NCBI GenBank assembly: GCA_017627975.1
Contig: JAGAFT010000157.1
Location: 1 to 7,888 of the forward strand
Length of the DNA: 7,888 nt
Origin: Oscillospiraceae bacterium
Lineage (GTDB): Bacteria; Bacillota_A; Clostridia; Oscillospirales; Oscillospiraceae
Direction of reading: 5' to 3'
Shown: piece after piece, positions 5,669 to 7,888 of the stretch
Layout of the letters: each line of letters starts with the position of its first letter
Numbering within the stretch: the stretch's first letter is position 1
The notes under the pieces: model-generated
Seen by the model: only the letters and a program-made list of their open reading frames with translations
Database searches by the model: none
Told to the model about the DNA's origin: nothing
Program-made: the position numbers and the translations under genes

Positions 5669-5677
5669 TTTGCTCAT

Positions 5678-5725
5678 GGGGCAGCCGGTATTCTCCAGAA
5701 CTTCTTCCCGGCTGCCCCGCTTTTT
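5678..5725 (+). terminator. Rho-independent terminator closing the capsid unit
   Basis: GGGGCAGCCGG (5678-5688) pairs perfectly with CCGGCTGCCCC (5708-5718), followed by GC and five Ts. The stem is 11 pairs with a 19-base loop. It lies 45 bases past the capsid stop codon and marks the end of the rightward replication/capsid cluster. The genes from 5848 on therefore probably have their own promoter, although I could not find a good one between here and the next gene. Confidence 0.75.
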
Positions 5726-5822
5726 AAGAGAGGACGCTTTAATTACCCTTTTGAATTCGCTTTTTTTACGCACGAGACCCCGCGCCGTTGCCCAAAGGCC
5801 GAGGTCGTAGAGATTTGACCCG

Positions 5823-5832
5823 CCCCCGGGGG
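5823..5832. repeat. Perfect GC palindrome before the HTH/zinc gene
   Basis: CCCCCGGGGG is self-complementary and abuts an in-frame ATG at 5833. It makes 5833 an unlikely start because no separate ribosome site fits, which supports the start at 5848. It could be an operator for a dimeric regulator; there is no evidence beyond the symmetry. Confidence 0.3.
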
Positions 5833-5847
5833 ATGGAGAACAGGACC

Positions 5848-6117
5848 ATGCGCTTACAACAGATTAATACGATCAACGCGCTGCGGCTGCAGGGGCAGAC
5901 GCCTACGCAGATCGCCAGAGCGACCGGGATCAGCATCAACACGGTCAAGTCCCATATCCGCAGGCACCCGGACGTCCCAGGAACCGTGCGCTGCAAGTGC
6001 TGCGGCCGGTATGTTCTCCAGACGCCGGGGAAGAAGAAAAAGCTGTTCTGTGATGATCGGTGCAGGAGCCGGTACTGGAACAGCGTTTACAGGGAGAGAC
6101 AAGATGAAAAAGAATGA
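5848..6117 (+). CDS. Small helix-turn-helix plus zinc-ribbon protein
   Basis: I choose the ATG at 5848, 8 bases after GGAG (5836-5839), for 89 residues; ATG 5833 or TTG 5788 would give 94 or 109. Residues about 10-40 form a classic helix-turn-helix (LRLQGQTPTQIARATGISIN, then TVKSHIRRH), like those in resolvases and LuxR-type regulators. A compact zinc site follows: C49 or C51/C52 with C68-x3-C72. The basic stretch GKKKK lies between them. The protein should bind DNA. It sits at the head of the recombinase unit and overlaps the next gene by 14 bases, so it may control recombinase expression or direct excision. That role is inferred from position. Confidence 0.65.
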   Translation: MRLQQINTINALRLQGQTPTQIARATGISINTVKSHIRRHPDVPGTVRCKCCGRYVLQTPGKKKKLFCDDRCRSRYWNSVYRERQDEKE

Positions 6118-6280
6118 GAACCGCTATTCTCCCGAGAGCATCATAAACTACCATGTGGCTCTCGCGGTCATGAACAGCATGGAAAAATCGGGCCGTTTGG
6201 CTCCGGAACGCAGGCGTAAACTATGCACAATACTGACCAGAAAATACGGCTATGATTCTGGCAGTATATTCGCTGCGTAA
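6104..6280 (+). CDS. SHOCT-like small protein (58 residues)
   Basis: The ATG at 6104 follows AGGGAG (6091-6096) by 7 bases and lies inside the end of the previous gene. The second half, EKSGRLAPERRRKLCTIL and then RKYGYDSGSIF, matches the pattern of SHOCT-like segments (short helix, a turn, an acidic or basic helix, then a KYG-x-x-x-SIF end). Small proteins of this kind are often found directly before large serine recombinases in clostridial elements. No cysteine cluster or membrane segment is present. Its function is unknown in general; a helper or directionality factor for the recombinase is a reasonable guess from its place. Confidence 0.6.
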   Translation: MKKNENRYSPESIINYHVALAVMNSMEKSGRLAPERRRKLCTILTRKYGYDSGSIFAA

Positions 6281-6295
6281 CAGTTGCGTTTTTCG

Positions 6296-6344
6296 GCCTC
6301 CGGAGTGATGTATGGTGTAGACCCCATCTTGATACAAAGGAGGC
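6296..6344 (+). promoter_or_regulatory. Possible ribosome-site-masking leader of the recombinase
   Basis: GCCTCC (6296-6301) is the exact complement of GGAGGC (6339-6344), which includes the recombinase ribosome binding site. The same upstream bases can instead pair locally as CTCC/GGAG (6298-6305). The two pairings exclude each other. Six pairs over a 37-base loop is weak, so this is only a possibility. Confidence 0.25.
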
Positions 6345-6349
6345 AGAAC

Positions 6350-7627
6350 ATGGCAAAAACAGTAGAACAGCGCAGGCTGCAGAAGCCCGTGCTGCCCAGG
6401 CGGAAGAGAGTGGCGGCCTACGCCCGCGTTTCCTCTGCGAAAGACGCGATGCACCATTCTCTTTCCGCACAGGTCAGCTATTACAGCGATCTGATCCAGC
6501 GGCGACCGGATTGGGAGTATGCGGGCGTGTATGCGGACGAGGCGAAAACCGGCACCCGTGATACGCGCGAGAACTTCCAACGGCTCCTGGAAGACTGCCG
6601 CGCAGGGCGTGTGGAGATGGTGATCACCAAATCCATCTCACGCTTCGCACGGAATACGGTCACGCTCCTGTCGACCGTCCGTGAACTGAAAGGGCTTGGC
6701 GTAGACGTTTTCTTCGAGGAGCAGAACATCCATACGCTCTCGGCTGAAGGAGAACTGATGCTGACGATCCTGGCATCATACGCCCAGGAGGAGAGCCGCT
6801 CCGTCAGCGAGAACATGCACTGGCGAGTGAAAAAGAATTTCGAAGAAGGGCTCCCCTGGGGCGGCAGCCGTTTGGGATACCGGTTCCAAAATGGCAGGCT
6901 GGTCGTCCATCCTGACGAGGCGGAGACCGTGCGGAGGATCTACAGGGAGTTCCTCTCCGGCAAGGGCGTGGACGCCATCGCCAACGGTCTCAATGCGGAC
7001 GGCATCCCCACGATCTGGGGATATGAATGGCGGAACAATGGTGTCCTCAGCATCCTGCGGAATTACTACTACACAGGAAACATGATCCTGCAGCAGTATT
7101 ACTGCGATGATTTCATCAGCAAAAAGTGCCTCCCCAACATCGGCCAGATGCCGAAATACCATGTGACCGGGTCTCATGAGGCTATCATCAGCATGGAGAC
7201 CTATGAAGAGGTTCAGAAAGAACTGGAACGGCGGTCCGCACAGCATGCGCCGAAGGGCAAGGACTACAATGCCAAGTACCCCTACAGCGGCCTGATCGTC
7301 TGTGCCAACTGCGGCAAGAAGTACCGCCGCAAAGTGACCCATGCCGGTCCGGTCTGGATTTGCTCCACATACAACACCAAGGGGAAGGCGGCATGCGCGT
7401 CCAAGGCAATCCCGGAGGCAGTGCTCAATCAGCTTACATCAGATGTTTCTCTTAAAGACCTGGCGGTCATCCGTGCTGAAGAGGAGAACCGTCTGGTCTT
7501 TCTTTTTAAAGATGGTTCAACGCGGGACGCCTACTGGCAAGACCGGTCCAGGGCAAAGTCTTGGACGCCGGAGATGAAGGCCGCGGCGAGAGCGCGCGAA
7601 CTGGAAAGGAGGGCCTGCAATGGCTAA
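6350..7627 (+). CDS. Large serine recombinase (425 residues)
   Basis: The ATG at 6350 follows AAAGGAGG (6336-6343) by 6 bases; an upstream frame from TTG 6284 has no such site. The catalytic domain has YARVSS with R26 and nucleophile S28, then SISRFARN (95-102) with the conserved arginines, and GELMLTILASYAQEESR near 145. A recombinase domain covers about 165-300 (LGYR, HPDEAETVRRIYREF). The zinc ribbon uses C318, C321, C338 and C349. A tail of about 70 residues ends with SWTPEMKAAARARE. At 425 residues it is at the short end for the family and lacks an obvious long coiled coil. It probably catalyses integration and excision by cutting both strands with 5' phosphoserine links. A second recombinase gene overlaps its end by 8 bases but is broken; in related elements such tandem recombinases may work together. 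Confidence 0.88.
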   Translation: MAKTVEQRRLQKPVLPRRKRVAAYARVSSAKDAMHHSLSAQVSYYSDLIQRRPDWEYAGVYADEAKTGTRDTRENFQRLLEDCRAGRVEMVITKSISRFARNTVTLLSTVRELKGLGVDVFFEEQNIHTLSAEGELMLTILASYAQEESRSVSENMHWRVKKNFEEGLPWGGSRLGYRFQNGRLVVHPDEAETVRRIYREFLSGKGVDAIANGLNADGIPTIWGYEWRNNGVLSILRNYYYTGNMILQQYYCDDFISKKCLPNIGQMPKYHVTGSHEAIISMETYEEVQKELERRSAQHAPKGKDYNAKYPYSGLIVCANCGKKYRRKVTHAGPVWICSTYNTKGKAACASKAIPEAVLNQLTSDVSLKDLAVIRAEEENRLVFLFKDGSTRDAYWQDRSRAKSWTPEMKAAARARELERRACNG

Positions 7628-7751
7628 CGTGACTGTGATTCCCGCCACCATACAGAAGCACACCATGCTGCCGAAAGACTCATGCGCCAAGCGGAAGGTG
7701 GCCGGATATGCCCGAGTGTCTACGGACAGTGAGGAGCAGCTTACATCCTAA
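7620..7751 (+). pseudogene. Second serine recombinase, cut off after 43 codons
   Basis: The start is strong: AAAGGAGGG (7605-7613) lies 6 bases before ATG 7620, which overlaps the previous stop. The peptide contains KVAGYARVSTDSEEQLTS with R32 and catalytic S34, as at the N-terminus of large serine recombinases. Family members usually continue from LTS with a tyrosine and the SYEAQ-like helix for several hundred residues. Here TAA follows at 7749-7751 and none of the three forward frames afterwards resumes a recombinase. The remnant cannot be active. The sudden change in content and base composition suggests a junction created by insertion or recombination at about 7749, not a point mutation. 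An assembly join is the other explanation. Confidence 0.75.
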
Positions 7752-7888
7752 TCCACATGCCGGTGCGGCACCGGCACAAATAGTAATGAAAACTGAAGCC
7801 GCAAAATTTTCAGTTTTCTGATACAATTAGCTTGAGAGAGGCACACTACAAAGCACGGTGGGAGGAGTTGTACGTAACTCTTCAGCTA
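7752..7888. other. Right-end segment with two inverted repeats, no gene called
   Basis: This segment is more AT-rich than the recombinase genes. GCCGGTG (7759-7765) pairs with CACCGGC (7769-7775) around CGG. GAAAACTGAA (7788-7797) pairs perfectly with TTCAGTTTTC (7809-7818) around an 11-base loop. Directly after is TGATACAAT (7819-7827), a good extended -10 motif with no clear -35. GGAGGAG at 7861-7867 looks like a ribosome site, but the only start nearby, TTG 7868, is too close, so a start may lie beyond the window. It could be the left edge of an inserted element or cargo gene promoter region. Confidence 0.4.
7819..7827 (+). promoter_or_regulatory. Candidate extended -10 promoter element near the right edge
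   Basis: TG-A-TACAAT fits the extended -10 pattern, which can act without a good -35; none is seen about 17 bases upstream. The perfect inverted repeat ending at 7818 abuts it, which would suit an operator. It would drive whatever gene starts past the end of the window. Confidence 0.35.

Noticed and set aside
5788..5847. Longer N-terminus for the HTH-zinc protein from TTG 5788 or ATG 5833
   Set aside because: Neither has a properly spaced ribosome site, and the added residues are arginine-rich without a visible fold; ATG 5848 has GGAG at 8 bases.
7759..7888. Group II intron or named insertion sequence at the right edge
   Set aside because: GTGCGG at 7763-7768 faintly resembles an intron start, but too little sequence is visible to support any family.

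Overview
The window looks like most of a small integrated mobile element from a Gram-positive bacterium, probably a gut Clostridia (Oscillospiraceae or Lachnospiraceae type). Three things suggest this. Nearly every start is preceded by a strong AGGAGG-type ribosome binding site. The genes are GC-rich while the left flank is AT-rich. The serine recombinase gene pair is of the tandem kind common in clostridial integrative elements. The organism is inferred from style, not from a marker gene.

Layout, left to right. Positions 1-35 hold the first 11 codons of a leftward gene with its own ribosome binding site and a plausible promoter. Positions 36-862 have no convincing gene but are rich in signals: an orphan rho-independent terminator (243-273), four direct repeats with a 53-54 base period (465-644), and a nested inverted-repeat structure (706-810). 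This is a candidate replication origin and control region. Next comes a rightward cluster: a sigma-region-4-like regulator (863-1243), a possible 19-codon leader peptide, a free-standing archaeo-eukaryotic-type primase (1346-1861), a PriCT plus superfamily 3 helicase protein (1848-3680), a structured gap, an unknown 89-residue protein, two apparently paralogous small zinc-ribbon proteins, and a lone HK97-fold major capsid-like protein of 311 residues (4698-5633). A strong terminator closes this cluster at 5678-5725.

A second rightward unit follows: a small helix-turn-helix plus zinc-ribbon protein, a 58-residue SHOCT-like protein, a complete large serine recombinase (6350-7627), and the first 43 codons of a second serine recombinase that stops abruptly at 7749-7751. 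The last ~135 bases are more AT-rich, carry two inverted repeats, and do not continue the recombinase, so 7749 is probably a junction with other DNA.

Working model (inference): the primase and helicase copy the excised circle from the repeat-bearing left region; the recombinases integrate and excise it; the small zinc and HTH proteins regulate. The odd part is the capsid-like protein. It has no portal, terminase, protease or tail gene beside it and no N-terminal delta (scaffold) domain. This suggests a phage satellite, or an element that uses or interferes with the capsid of a helper phage. That is the best candidate in the window for an under-described system.
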